Origin: Gammaproteobacteria bacterium
GTDB taxonomy: Bacteria > Pseudomonadota > Gammaproteobacteria > Ga0077536
Direction of reading: 5' to 3'
NCBI GenBank assembly: GCA_021773835.1
Contig: JAJFJQ010000008.1
Coordinates: 1-64,000, forward strand
Length of the DNA stretch: 64,000 nucleotides
In this document: positions 25,905-34,665 of the stretch, one piece after another
Layout of the letters: each line of letters begins with the position of its first letter
Position numbering within the stretch: the stretch's first letter is position 1
Position numbers and translations under genes: made by a program
The notes under the pieces: generated by a model
What the model was told of the DNA's origin: nothing
Databases searched by the model: none
Seen by the model: only the letters and a program-made list of their open reading frames with translations

Positions 25905-27152
25905 ATGTCTGAACAAGAACGTGATCTTTTTAACCTTGCGATGTCGTCAAAAGCACAGCCGCTGATGTACGCCGTGCAGAAACATGTGAACGAGAACGTC
26001 GAACCGATCACCGAGGAGTTCTTCGCGCTCGATAAGAGCAAGGAAGACCGCTGGTCGTGGCACCCACGCCAACTCGAATTGCTCGACGGCGCAAAGGCAA
26101 AGGCGAAGGAATCCGGCTTGTGGAATTTCTTTCTGCCGGATTCCGAAATGGGTGACGGCCTAACCAATCTAGACTACGCCTACATCGCCGCCGAGTTGGG
26201 TAAATCACCGCTCGCCTCGGAGACGCTTAACTGCAGTGCACCGGACACCGGCAACATGGAAGTGCTGGAGCGGGTTGGTACCGAGGCGCAGAAACGTGCT
26301 TGGCTAAAACCGCTACTCGACGGTGAAATTCGCTCTGCTTATGCGATGACGGAGCCAGATCTCGCCTCTTCCGATGCGAAGAATATCTCGACCACGGCAG
26401 TGCTCGACGGTGACGAGTGGGTCATCAACGGTGAGAAATTCTATATTTCGGGCGCCGGCGATCCGCGTTGCAAGATCATGATCGTCATGGTCAAGACCGA
26501 TCCGGACGCGCCGCCGAGCAAACAGCAATCGCAGATCCTGGTGCCGAACGATACCCCCGGCGTCGAAATACTCGAGGCAATGGAGGTATTTGGACACGAC
26601 CACGCACCACTCGGTCACATGCATATGCGTTTTAACAATGTACGCGTGCCAAAAGAAAATATTCTGCTTGGCGAGGGGCGGGGTTTCGAAATCTCGCAGG
26701 TGCGCTTAGGGCCCGGACGCATCCACCATTGCATGCGCTCAATCGGCAAGGCCGAGAAGGCGCTGGAATTGATGGTTAAACGGGCCGGTACGCGTGTCGC
26801 ATTTGGCAAACCAATCGCGAAGCTCGGCAAAAACTTGGAAGTCATCGCCCGTGCACGGATCGAAATCAATGCGATGCGCCTGTCGGTGTTACAAGCGGCC
26901 AAGGCAATGGACGTACTTGGCAACAAGGAAGCGAGAGTCTATGTCAGCGCGGTAAAGGCAATGGTGCCGGAGAAGGTTTGTTTGATCATTGACCAAGCGA
27001 TCCAGATGCATGGCGCGGCGGGGATCTCTCAATGGACACCGCTAGCACAGATGTACACAGATCTCAGACATTTGAGGTTCGCTGATGGACCCGACGAAGT
27101 GCATCACATGGTGGTCGGACGTGCAGAGGTACAAAAGTACGGACTTTGGTAG
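25905..27152 (+). CDS. Acyl-CoA dehydrogenase family protein (ACAD10/11-like)
   Basis: 415 residues. AYAMTEPDLASSDAKNISTTA is the FAD/substrate motif, VINGEKFYISGAGDPRCKIMIVM follows, and HCMRSIGKAEKALELMVKRAG and IQMHGAAGISQWTPLAQMYTDLRHLRFADGPDEVH are C-terminal signatures. It oxidises acyl-CoA esters at alpha-beta, passing electrons to ETF. The start at 25905 is used because GGAGA (25894-25898) fits it better than ATG 25899. Downstream GFA and amidohydrolase genes follow at 45 and 37 bases. Confidence 0.95.
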   Translation: MSEQERDLFNLAMSSKAQPLMYAVQKHVNENVEPITEEFFALDKSKEDRWSWHPRQLELLDGAKAKAKESGLWNFFLPDSEMGDGLTNLDYAYIAAELGKSPLASETLNCSAPDTGNMEVLERVGTEAQKRAWLKPLLDGEIRSAYAMTEPDLASSDAKNISTTAVLDGDEWVINGEKFYISGAGDPRCKIMIVMVKTDPDAPPSKQQSQILVPNDTPGVEILEAMEVFGHDHAPLGHMHMRFNNVRVPKENILLGEGRGFEISQVRLGPGRIHHCMRSIGKAEKALELMVKRAGTRVAFGKPIAKLGKNLEVIARARIEINAMRLSVLQAAKAMDVLGNKEARVYVSAVKAMVPEKVCLIIDQAIQMHGAAGISQWTPLAQMYTDLRHLRFADGPDEVHHMVVGRAEVQKYGLW

Positions 27153-27197
27153 TCTTTATATGACGATCGGTAATGCGAATTAGCAAAGGAGAGAACG

Positions 27198-27656
27198 ATG
27201 ACTGATGAAAATGCCCAACATCACGGTTCCTGCTATTGCGGCGCGGTCAAAGTATCCGTATCCGAGCCACCAATGGCCGCTGGCTTCTGCCATTGTCTGT
27301 CATGCAGAAAGTGGCACTCAGCACCGATCAACGCGTGGGCGATCTGGCCCGCCGATAAGGTGACGGTTAGCGGTGATGTCGTTGGCTCAGAAGTCGACGC
27401 CGGAAGTCGCCGCCTTTCCTGCGCCAAATGTGGTGGCGCTATCGGAAATGAAAAACCGACGCTCGATATGACTGCTATCTATGCAATGGGCTTTGCCGGA
27501 TCCGATTTTAAGTTTGAACCGACCATGCATATTTGGTATTCCGAGCGCGTCATGGACGTCAACGATAACTTACCAAAATTCGCAGATTTTCCGGAGGGCT
27601 TCGGCGGCACCGGCAAATTGATGGAGGAAGCGAGCAAAAGCGGATGGTGCGCCTGA
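27198..27656 (+). CDS. GFA / CENP-V-type zinc-binding protein
   Basis: 152 residues. Zinc motifs GSCYCGAVKV, AGFCHCLSCRKWH and LSCAKCGGAI are complete. AAAGGAGAG gives a strong start. It lies between the acyl-CoA dehydrogenase and the amidohydrolase in one probable operon. The family is often called glutathione-dependent formaldehyde-activating, but the role of most members is unproven. Confidence 0.93.
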   Translation: MTDENAQHHGSCYCGAVKVSVSEPPMAAGFCHCLSCRKWHSAPINAWAIWPADKVTVSGDVVGSEVDAGSRRLSCAKCGGAIGNEKPTLDMTAIYAMGFAGSDFKFEPTMHIWYSERVMDVNDNLPKFADFPEGFGGTGKLMEEASKSGWCA

Positions 27657-27693
27657 GTCACTGTTACACCAATAGTATTGTGAGGAAATCGAC

Positions 27694-28698
27694 ATGCCCT
27701 TAGAAGTCCGTGAAAAATGGCTGGCGCAGGTCCAAGAAGACATCGTTGAACCCGATCGGCGCATCGTCGATCCCCACCATCACTTCTTTGTAGCCGGCGG
27801 GGTCTTCCCCTTCTACGACCTCGATACGCTGTGGGCCGATACGGCGACGCACAAGGTCGAACAGACAGTCTACATCCAATGCTGGGAAGGCTACCGTGAA
27901 GGCGGGCCGGAAGAGCTTCAGTGTGTGGGTGAAACCGAATGGGTCGACTCGATTGCCAAGACCGCTAGTAAGCGGCCAGAGGCGGCACAGATCCGCGGCA
28001 TGATCGGCACCGCCGAGCTGCGCCTCGGTGCTGGTGTACGCGCGGTACTCGAAGCGCACCAGCAGGCGAGCAAACTATTCCGCGGGATCCGCATGGGCGC
28101 AGCTTGGGACGCGAGCGACGAAGTTATCTCGATGCCCGGGGTTGATAATGCAAATCTCTATAGCGATGCAAAATTTCTTGAAGGGTTTGCCGTCTTTGCA
28201 GAAATGGGCCTGGTGTTCGATGCGTATCACTTCTTTCATCAAACCCCGGGTCTGACCAAGCTTGCTCGGGCATTCCCGCAGGTTGAGTTCGTGCTCGACC
28301 ACTTGGCCACGCCACTTGGGGTCGGGCCCTACGCCGGTCGGCAAGACGAAATCTATGCACAATGGGCGCGCGACATTGCGGAGATTGCGACATGTCCAAA
28401 TGTGTCGATGAAGCTCGGTGACCTAGTGATGCCATGGTGTGGTTTTGGATTTGACGACCACGACCGGCCTCCAACATCAGATGAACTCGTGGCGCAACAA
28501 GCACACTACTACCACTACGCGATCGAGCAGTTTGGCCCCGAGCGGTGCATGTTCGAAAGTAATTTTCCGGTGGACAAATGCGCATTGTCGTACACCGTAC
28601 TTTGGAATGCGTTCAAAAAAATTGCGGCTGACTATTCCGAGTCCGAAAAGGACGCCATGTTTCGCGGTACAGCGACTCGAGTTTATCGCCTCGAATAG
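27694..28698 (+). CDS. Amidohydrolase-related (PF04909) TIM-barrel protein
   Basis: 334 residues. RRIVDPHHHFF holds the N-terminal His-x-His metal ligands, VFDAYHFFHQ and FVLDHLATPLG give the third and fourth His, and CMFESNFPVDKC carries the final acid. Members decarboxylate or hydrolyse cyclic and aromatic acids and lactones. It is the last gene of the plus-strand ThDP-P450-ACAD-GFA cluster. GAGGAAA precedes the start. Confidence 0.92.
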   Translation: MPLEVREKWLAQVQEDIVEPDRRIVDPHHHFFVAGGVFPFYDLDTLWADTATHKVEQTVYIQCWEGYREGGPEELQCVGETEWVDSIAKTASKRPEAAQIRGMIGTAELRLGAGVRAVLEAHQQASKLFRGIRMGAAWDASDEVISMPGVDNANLYSDAKFLEGFAVFAEMGLVFDAYHFFHQTPGLTKLARAFPQVEFVLDHLATPLGVGPYAGRQDEIYAQWARDIAEIATCPNVSMKLGDLVMPWCGFGFDDHDRPPTSDELVAQQAHYYHYAIEQFGPERCMFESNFPVDKCALSYTVLWNAFKKIAADYSESEKDAMFRGTATRVYRLE

Positions 28699-28710
28699 GC
28701 GCGCTAATCG

Positions 28711-30609
28711 CTAGCCGGCGCGCGGCTCCACGACAAACTCCGAGAGATTTGCCTCCCGCGTCATCTCGTAGAAGTCGACGTTGCGAAACGGCGAATTGAC
28801 CACTATCCGACCCCGAGCATTGCGGTAATAGGTGGTCATACCTTCGTGCGTCCACACCATATTCTCGTGCGCCTGATCTACCCGTTCATTGTACGCTTCG
28901 TGCACGTCTTGCCGACACTCAACCGCACCGAGGTTTTCGGTACTCATCTTTCGGATCACGTCCATCACAAAACGCATTTGCATCTCGACTACGAAAATCA
29001 AACTGCCGCCGTGGCCGGGTTGTAGATTCGGCCCGTAGAGTGTGAAGAAATTTGGGAAATCCGGTACGACCGTACCCAGATAGGCCTTCGCGTTATCGTC
29101 TTCCCAAGCCTCACGCAGGCTCTGACCTGAGCGACCGGTAACATTAAACGTCGTGATAAACCGTAGAACATCGAATCCCGTTGCTAACAACAATACGTCT
29201 GCTGGGTGCGATGCGCCATCGGCCGTGACCAAGCAGTCGGGCTCGATCTTCGTGACGGATTCGTCGACAAGTTCTACCCGCGGGTTGCGTAGCATTCGAT
29301 ACCAACCATTATCCATTAGCATGCGTTTGCCAAATGGTGGATAGCTTGGCAGGACCTTTTCGAAGAGATCGATCCGGTCCCCGAGTTCGTCTTTGATATG
29401 TTGCGTGAAGTAGGCCCGATGGCCATCGTTTATCGCATTTAGCGAGCGATCTTTATCTTTCCAGTCGGGATCCTTTTGCAGCGCCGAGTGGATACGGTCA
29501 TTGAATGTCCACCCGAGTCGTACGCGATACCAGGCCTGATAAAGCGGCACTTCGCGCATCAGGAATCTCAAGGCGTCGGGAACCTTGCGGCGAAATTGCG
29601 CAAACGGTGCGGCCCAGTGTAGTGATCGCTGAAAAATTGTTAGCGACTTTACTTGATGCTGGATCTCCGGCCCGATCTGCATACAGCTCGCACCGTTACC
29701 AATTATCGCAACCCGCTTATCGGTAAGGTCGACATCGTCGCGCCATCGGGCAGTATGGAAAGCAGGCCCTGCAAATTGGTCAAGACCATCAATCTTAGGC
29801 AATACCGGCGGATTGAAGATACCGGTCGCACTGATCAAAATGTTCGAACTCAGTGTGTCGCTTCCACCATCTTCCGTAGTGAACTTTACTTGCCAGCGTT
29901 GATTCGCTTGATCATAGGTCGCGTCGTCGACATTGGTGTTAAAGCGAATGTGTCGTTTGAGATCAAATTGATCGGCCACCTGTTCTAGATAACCGTGCAA
30001 GTCGTCGCGCAGTGCGAAGAACATCGACCAGTCGTGCATCGCGAACGAATAGGAATACAAATGATTCGGCGTGTCGACCCCTGCGCCTGGGTAGCGATTC
30101 TCGTACCAGACGCCGCCGACTGTTGCGTTCTTCTCCAAGATCGTGAACGGGATGCCAGCCGCTTTTAGATTAACTGCGGCACAGATCCCTGAGACGCCGG
30201 CGCCAACGATCACAACATGGAAATCTTCCGCCACCGGTATTGCTTCATCTGATACCGGCCGGTGACCCAGTAGGCTAGAGGTAAACGTCCCGTACTCGGG
30301 CGGCACCGGTTCGCCCATTGCACAACTCAACATGTCCACCAACAGTTCGGGCGAGGGATCCGGTATCGCGACCGGCTGCCCGTCGCGCCACGCAAGGATC
30401 GCGTCTAAGGTTGCCGTGCGGATCTCGTCCTGAATTGAATCGGAAAAACCACCGCTATCATTATCCCCAAGGCCGTTGCCGCGCGAGGGGCGATAGGGTG
30501 GTTGCAACCAGCGTAACTCTCCCGTTAGTTGCACGAGCACCATTAATAATGTGGGAATATTGGCGACAGCGACAGCGTCGCGAAACTGTTGGTGATCAGC
30601 GGTATTCAT
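28711..30609 (-). CDS. Flavin monooxygenase, Baeyer-Villiger / hydroxyacetophenone type
   Basis: 632 residues. An N-terminal extension (1-120) precedes the FAD Rossmann motif VVIVGAGVSGICAAVNL. The Baeyer-Villiger fingerprint FxGxxxHxxxW is present as FAGPAFHTARW, followed by the NADPH motif IIGNGASCMQIG and LLLATGFDVLRF. It should insert oxygen next to a ketone or act as an FMO-type oxygenase. Facing the amidohydrolase (12 bases between stops) and 33 bases after a CmcJ-type gene on the same strand. Confidence 0.93.
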   Translation of the reverse strand: MNTADHQQFRDAVAVANIPTLLMVLVQLTGELRWLQPPYRPSRGNGLGDNDSGGFSDSIQDEIRTATLDAILAWRDGQPVAIPDPSPELLVDMLSCAMGEPVPPEYGTFTSSLLGHRPVSDEAIPVAEDFHVVIVGAGVSGICAAVNLKAAGIPFTILEKNATVGGVWYENRYPGAGVDTPNHLYSYSFAMHDWSMFFALRDDLHGYLEQVADQFDLKRHIRFNTNVDDATYDQANQRWQVKFTTEDGGSDTLSSNILISATGIFNPPVLPKIDGLDQFAGPAFHTARWRDDVDLTDKRVAIIGNGASCMQIGPEIQHQVKSLTIFQRSLHWAAPFAQFRRKVPDALRFLMREVPLYQAWYRVRLGWTFNDRIHSALQKDPDWKDKDRSLNAINDGHRAYFTQHIKDELGDRIDLFEKVLPSYPPFGKRMLMDNGWYRMLRNPRVELVDESVTKIEPDCLVTADGASHPADVLLLATGFDVLRFITTFNVTGRSGQSLREAWEDDNAKAYLGTVVPDFPNFFTLYGPNLQPGHGGSLIFVVEMQMRFVMDVIRKMSTENLGAVECRQDVHEAYNERVDQAHENMVWTHEGMTTYYRNARGRIVVNSPFRNVDFYEMTREANLSEFVVEPRAG

Positions 30610-30642
30610 GGGATTACTTCGAACGTTTTGGGTGGAAGAAAC

Positions 30643-31641
30643 TTAATCGTAGATAACGATACAGCGAGTCTCGATGCTCCAGCGATCAGGCGCATTAGCT
30701 GGCGTCGCCGGATCTTCAAAGGCGGTGTGAAAACTAAATGTACAGGGTGCCTGGCGGTCGCTGGAATCTGCTTCCGCCCCGTCTGATCGAGCCAAGGGCC
30801 CGGCCGAGTCCCACTGCTTGATCAAAATCGCCTCATCGCCAGTCATCTCGGGGAAGAAATACCACTGGTGACCAGGCGCATGTTTAGCGAAATAATTTTC
30901 CCCGATCCGATCTTGGTAATGGATCTCGAATACCACTAAGTCGTTCGGATCCACACTTTGGCCATCGCAAAGGGCCAACGGATGGGTTGCAACCGGTTCT
31001 TTGGCGATATTCCGCCAGACGTTGATGATCGAGAAGCGCCCACCGTCGGCAAGCGAGCGCTCGACCATGTTAGCGTCGATAAGCGATTGACCCTCACTTA
31101 GTACTGATTTAAGTGTGTCGTTGCCGCCGGGTGGCTTGGCCAAATCGCGCAGACGCTGCGGCGCGCTATAGAGCGTGTAATCACCGTGGACAACGTGGGC
31201 CGGTCCTTGCACCTGTTGCCCACCCTGGATCCGTCGCTGAGTCTCCTTTCCCGACGCTGAACGTATATTGTGATCGAACGCAAACGCTGTCGCGCCAGTT
31301 ACCTGCGAGACGATGTCCGCACAGTGTGCGTAGTACTCGCGCACAACTTGCTGATGGTCAAAAAAATCGAGACTCGGTTTTTGCAATGGCTCGGTAATTA
31401 ATTCGAAGCCGTTGGCACGGACAGTGCGGCGCTCAGCGCCATGCAAGTTTCGTCCGTTGTGCACGATCATCTCTCGGTCTTCGAGATTCACGCCCTGGGA
31501 CCCCCCATCGCTGCCGTCCGGGTCTCGGCGGGTGAGTACCTCACCATTGCGATAGAGCGACGGCTGGACCGTTGCGTCTAAGTAGTTAAACACCCCCGCC
31601 GTCGTTTCGTCGCGGAGCTGCTGTGCTGGGCTGCTATTCAT
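30643..31641 (-). CDS. CmcJ/NvfI-family oxidoreductase-like protein
   Basis: 332 residues from Met at 31641; longer starts exist at 31674 and 31698 (GTG). It matches the CmcJ/GA4-desaturase-like family: NYLDATVQPSLYRNG, DREMIVHNGRN, VVHGDYTLYSAPQRL with His-x-Asp, NVWRNIAKEPVATHPLALCD, and WYFFPEMTGDEAILIKQWDS. Relatives include a partner of cephem methoxylase and fungal meroterpenoid enzymes; several are related to Fe(II)/2-oxoglutarate-type folds. It is just upstream of the Baeyer-Villiger-type gene. Confidence 0.85.
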   Translation of the reverse strand: MNSSPAQQLRDETTAGVFNYLDATVQPSLYRNGEVLTRRDPDGSDGGSQGVNLEDREMIVHNGRNLHGAERRTVRANGFELITEPLQKPSLDFFDHQQVVREYYAHCADIVSQVTGATAFAFDHNIRSASGKETQRRIQGGQQVQGPAHVVHGDYTLYSAPQRLRDLAKPPGGNDTLKSVLSEGQSLIDANMVERSLADGGRFSIINVWRNIAKEPVATHPLALCDGQSVDPNDLVVFEIHYQDRIGENYFAKHAPGHQWYFFPEMTGDEAILIKQWDSAGPLARSDGAEADSSDRQAPCTFSFHTAFEDPATPANAPDRWSIETRCIVIYD

Positions 31642-31710
31642 GCGGAAAACCAAGTGGTCCGGAGCTGGGATCATACAGTGCTGGACAGCTTGGATCACCG
31701 GTCGGCCTGT

Positions 31711-32739
31711 TCAATATACTTTCATGCACTCGCGTACTTCATCATAGTTTGCGTTTTGTAAGTCCAGGATCCCCGCTGAATGTAGGTTGATATGTGCCTC
31801 ACCCTCCCGCTGCCATTGACCATCTATTCGACGCAGACGCCAAAGCTCGGTTCGGTAATTGGACAAATCGGTATCGTCCGATGCGCGCAGACCGAACAGC
31901 ACATCAAGCCGATCCGGCGATGCCGACGGCGGGCAGGCATAGAACGATACGATGCGCACGTCATCGATCACCGGCTGTCGATTGCCTTGGAGCGGTATCG
32001 ACGGCTCCTTATAGAACAAGTTTTCGACTTCGCCAAGCAGACTTGCACTCGCCCACTCCGGCTCGAAGCGCCCTCTATTTCTCACCTCGAGCGGCGCGCG
32101 CTCAACCCCGACGAGTTCTAGCGCACGCCCATCCGCCGTCAAGCGAAATTGGAGCTCACGCACAACGTAGCCACCGTGACGGTAGAAAGTAAACGTGAGA
32201 TCAGCAATATCAACGCCTACGAGCTCGCTGAAACCGCCGTGCTGTACGTCCGACAAGCCGAGATCCGCCTGCCACGCCGGAAAGGCTTCAAGACTATCGT
32301 CATCGAAATCAAAGATCCGCCAGTCACCAGATCCGGTGCGTACGATCAAACGTTCGGATCCGTGGCGTGATTGCGGAAAACGTAACAGTATCCGCTCTCC
32401 GGCGAGGATGACGAGGTCTTCGAGGTTGAGTTGCTCGAACGCGAGCATGGTAGTTCTATCGCCGCGTACGACACGCGGAAGCGAATTACCACCGTAGCGC
32501 TCAACGACCGATTCTGCCGCGCCGCCCGAAAGTGGTTCGAAGGTAAACGTGCTCAGATAGTTTTTTCCCCAGGTGTCGACCATCTCGATATCGATAACCA
32601 TGGTTCCATATCCCGGGAGTTCGATACGGTGATGTGTTGGCGGTGGCGCAGACATCTCACAGGCAAGTAAGGTCGCGACGCATGCTAGGCATAGGATTTG
32701 ACGGAATATCGAATTTAATCTGTTGCTAAGTGCTACCAA
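31711..32739 (-). CDS. Hypothetical lipoprotein
   Basis: About 342 residues. A signal peptide ends in the lipobox LLAC (CLACVATLLACEMSAPP). The mature part is beta-rich (many short strands such as LTFTFYRHGGYVVRELQFRL). No family recognised. The only in-frame ATG, at 32793, would overlap the divergent deformylase gene by 33 bases; TTG at 32739 removes the overlap but has no good ribosome site, so the start is uncertain. Possibly co-transcribed with the CmcJ-type gene. Confidence 0.65.
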   Translation of the reverse strand: MVALSNRLNSIFRQILCLACVATLLACEMSAPPPTHHRIELPGYGTMVIDIEMVDTWGKNYLSTFTFEPLSGGAAESVVERYGGNSLPRVVRGDRTTMLAFEQLNLEDLVILAGERILLRFPQSRHGSERLIVRTGSGDWRIFDFDDDSLEAFPAWQADLGLSDVQHGGFSELVGVDIADLTFTFYRHGGYVVRELQFRLTADGRALELVGVERAPLEVRNRGRFEPEWASASLLGEVENLFYKEPSIPLQGNRQPVIDDVRIVSFYACPPSASPDRLDVLFGLRASDDTDLSNYRTELWRLRRIDGQWQREGEAHINLHSAGILDLQNANYDEVRECMKVY

Positions 32740-32760
32740 TTTTTCGATACTCTTTCTCCT

Positions 32761-33306
32761 ATGGCAATTCGACGCATCATCCGCATGGGCCACCCGTTAT
32801 TGAGGGAGGTTGCCAGACCACTTGCCCCTGAAGAGATCGGCAGCGATGAAGTCAAACGCTTGCTCGGCGATATGGTCGATACCTTGCACGATTATGGTGG
32901 CATTGGGCTCGCCGCGCCGCAAATCGGCGAAAGCGTGCGCCTTGCGATCATCGAAATTCCGGGCGGTGCGACGCGTTATGGTGAGCTCGCACCGATGTCG
33001 CTCGGCGTGTTCATCAATCCGACAATCGAGGTCGTTGATGCGGCTGCATCCGGGTACTGGGAGGGTTGTCTATCGGTACCTGGCCTGCGCGGCTACGTAG
33101 AACGACCGCAACACATCAAAGTGCGTTATTTGAATGAACAGGGTGAAGCGCAGGAGATCGAACTCACTGGCTTTCCCGCCACTGTATTTCAACATGAATT
33201 CGATCACCTCGACGGTAAGCTATATCTCGACCGGATAAGCGATACTCGCCTGCTCGCCTTCGAGCACGAGTACGAGCGCTACCTACTACCGCAGACAGAG
33301 GGATAG
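32761..33306 (+). CDS. def: Peptide deformylase
   Basis: 181 residues. The three deformylase motifs are complete: GIGLAAPQIG (motif 1), EGCLSVPG (motif 2, Cys metal ligand), and HEFDHLDG (motif 3, HExxH-like His ligands and catalytic Glu). It removes formyl from the initiator Met using Fe2+. It stands alone, not in the usual def-fmt operon, so it may be a second copy. No clear ribosome site precedes the ATG. Confidence 0.95.
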   Translation: MAIRRIIRMGHPLLREVARPLAPEEIGSDEVKRLLGDMVDTLHDYGGIGLAAPQIGESVRLAIIEIPGGATRYGELAPMSLGVFINPTIEVVDAAASGYWEGCLSVPGLRGYVERPQHIKVRYLNEQGEAQEIELTGFPATVFQHEFDHLDGKLYLDRISDTRLLAFEHEYERYLLPQTEG

Positions 33307-33321
33307 GTTCACACCATTGGT

Positions 33322-33346
33322 TTAGGCGCCCGACTGTAGCGCCTAA
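33322..33346. terminator. Hairpin between convergent genes
   Basis: TTAGGCGC and GCGCCTAA form an 8-bp stem with a 9-base loop, overlapping the stop codon of the selenoprotein gene. It could end transcription of both the deformylase and the selenoprotein gene, although there is no U tract. Confidence 0.4.
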
Positions 33347-34440
33347 GTCGCACCCAAGGTATTGGCCGCTGACGGAAACCGGTTGATACCGAGCCGCTCG
33401 CGAAAATCCTTGCTAGGCGTCAACACCATTTCATCAACGCTGATGCCGATCGCATTGGCCGCGCGGTCGACCAAACTGAATCCCGCTGCAATAATCGAAG
33501 CGGACACGACTGCAGCTGGGCCCATGCAATCGAGTAACTGGCGACGAGCCGCGGCGAGTTGATCGAGGTCTGGCGATAGCACCGATCTGGCAAACGTCAC
33601 CAGCTCGCGACCGTGTTCCACGCCGCTGTCGAGATCGGGATCAAAGGCGCCACCGAGATTGAAGTTTTCACCTATTGCGCTACCACTCTCACGGAGGATA
33701 AAGGTGTGCCAGGTGGTTCAGTAAAAGCACTGGTTATATTCCGAGATTTTCGCCGCAACAATTTCGATTTGCGGTCTCGTTAAGGCTTCGTGGGTGCTTA
33801 AAGTGAAGTCGCCGATCGTCTCACCGGAAAAATACTCCTGGTCCATGATCGCAATTAGCCGGCGCGCTTCTTCGGGGACCAGACTTAAGGATCGCAAGAT
33901 ATTGGGTGCCGGATTTTTTCCAAACAAAGATTCGGCCAGCACGCCACCCTCCGGCCAATTCGGAACAGTGGCGGTAAAGTAGCCCTCGCGTTTCGCTTCT
34001 ACTGGTCGTTCGCGCGATGGTTCCGTGTCATCCACCGGCTCCGCCAGTTTTCTCGACGGCACGCCAATGCCACGGGCGAATACATCGAGGTGCGCGAGCC
34101 GCGCGACCAAACCGACAATCTCAACATAGGCGCCTTCCGTCACCCCCTCTGCTTGTACTTGCGTGCAAAACGCTCGGTCGATACCGATGCCGCCGAGCGC
34201 TACAGCGCTCGCGACTCGAACTGCTGCGTCCGGCAAATTACCCAACGACGCCAGTTCTTCATCACCGACCGACTCTTGCACACACGTATCGCACCGGGCC
34301 TTGCGTGCTGTGGCTGCAATTGCGGTTCGTTGCGCCGCTGTCCCCCACGTGCCGGGACGCGCAAAGGAACGGAGTTGGTCCGCATGTAGTGTCTCGGTGT
34401 GGGCTGAGACCGGATATTCGGCGTCTGCGTAGAGACTCAT
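33343..34440 (-). CDS. AhpD-type selenoprotein (in-frame UGA = Sec241)
   Basis: 365 residues if TGA at 33720-33718 is read as Sec. The frame is open on both sides for 240 and 124 codons. The junction is E226-x11-C238-x2-Sec241-x3-H245 (SEYNQCFY-Sec-TTWH), exactly the AhpD/carboxymuconolactone-decarboxylase-like signature E-x11-C-x2-C-x3-H with Sec in place of the second, peroxidatic Cys. The N-terminal half looks like a degenerate AhpD repeat (GTAAQRTAIAATARKARCDTC). Expected role: selenium-dependent peroxide reduction or a related thiol reaction. GGGGATAGG precedes the start. Naive annotation splits it at 33718. Confidence 0.9.
33682..33717 (-). promoter_or_regulatory. Possible SECIS structure, weak
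   Basis: Immediately after the UGA, ACCAC can pair with GUGGU, with an inner CAC/GUG pairing and a loop of about 13 bases. Bulges make it much less convincing than the UGSC hairpin; other folds are possible. Confidence 0.35.
33718..33720 (-). other. Selenocysteine codon (UGA)
   Basis: In-frame TGA in the AhpD active-site signature. The 124 following codons are open, keep the conserved His four residues later and contain the rest of the domain. Confidence 0.85.
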
Positions 34441-34665
34441 CGTTACCTATCCCCTGAATTCATTGCACGACAGATACTAAATCATCCCCAAAACGCGTGC
34501 CACGGGCGGCATAAAACACGCGTCGCTACGAGGTGTATTGCTGCGAATATTGCACCGTTTAGTGGCTGGCGCCTGGCTGCGGAGCCTCGCTGCCTTTCGG
34601 GCACAGCGAAATTGTGAGAGATTAGGCCGCTATGCCAGATAATTGATACGTCCCAGGAGAGAACC

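Noticed and set aside
28699-28735. GC-rich palindromic stretch as a terminator between convergent genes
   Set aside because: Alternating GCGC pieces give no stable single stem and no U tract; not distinguishable from ordinary GC-rich sequence.
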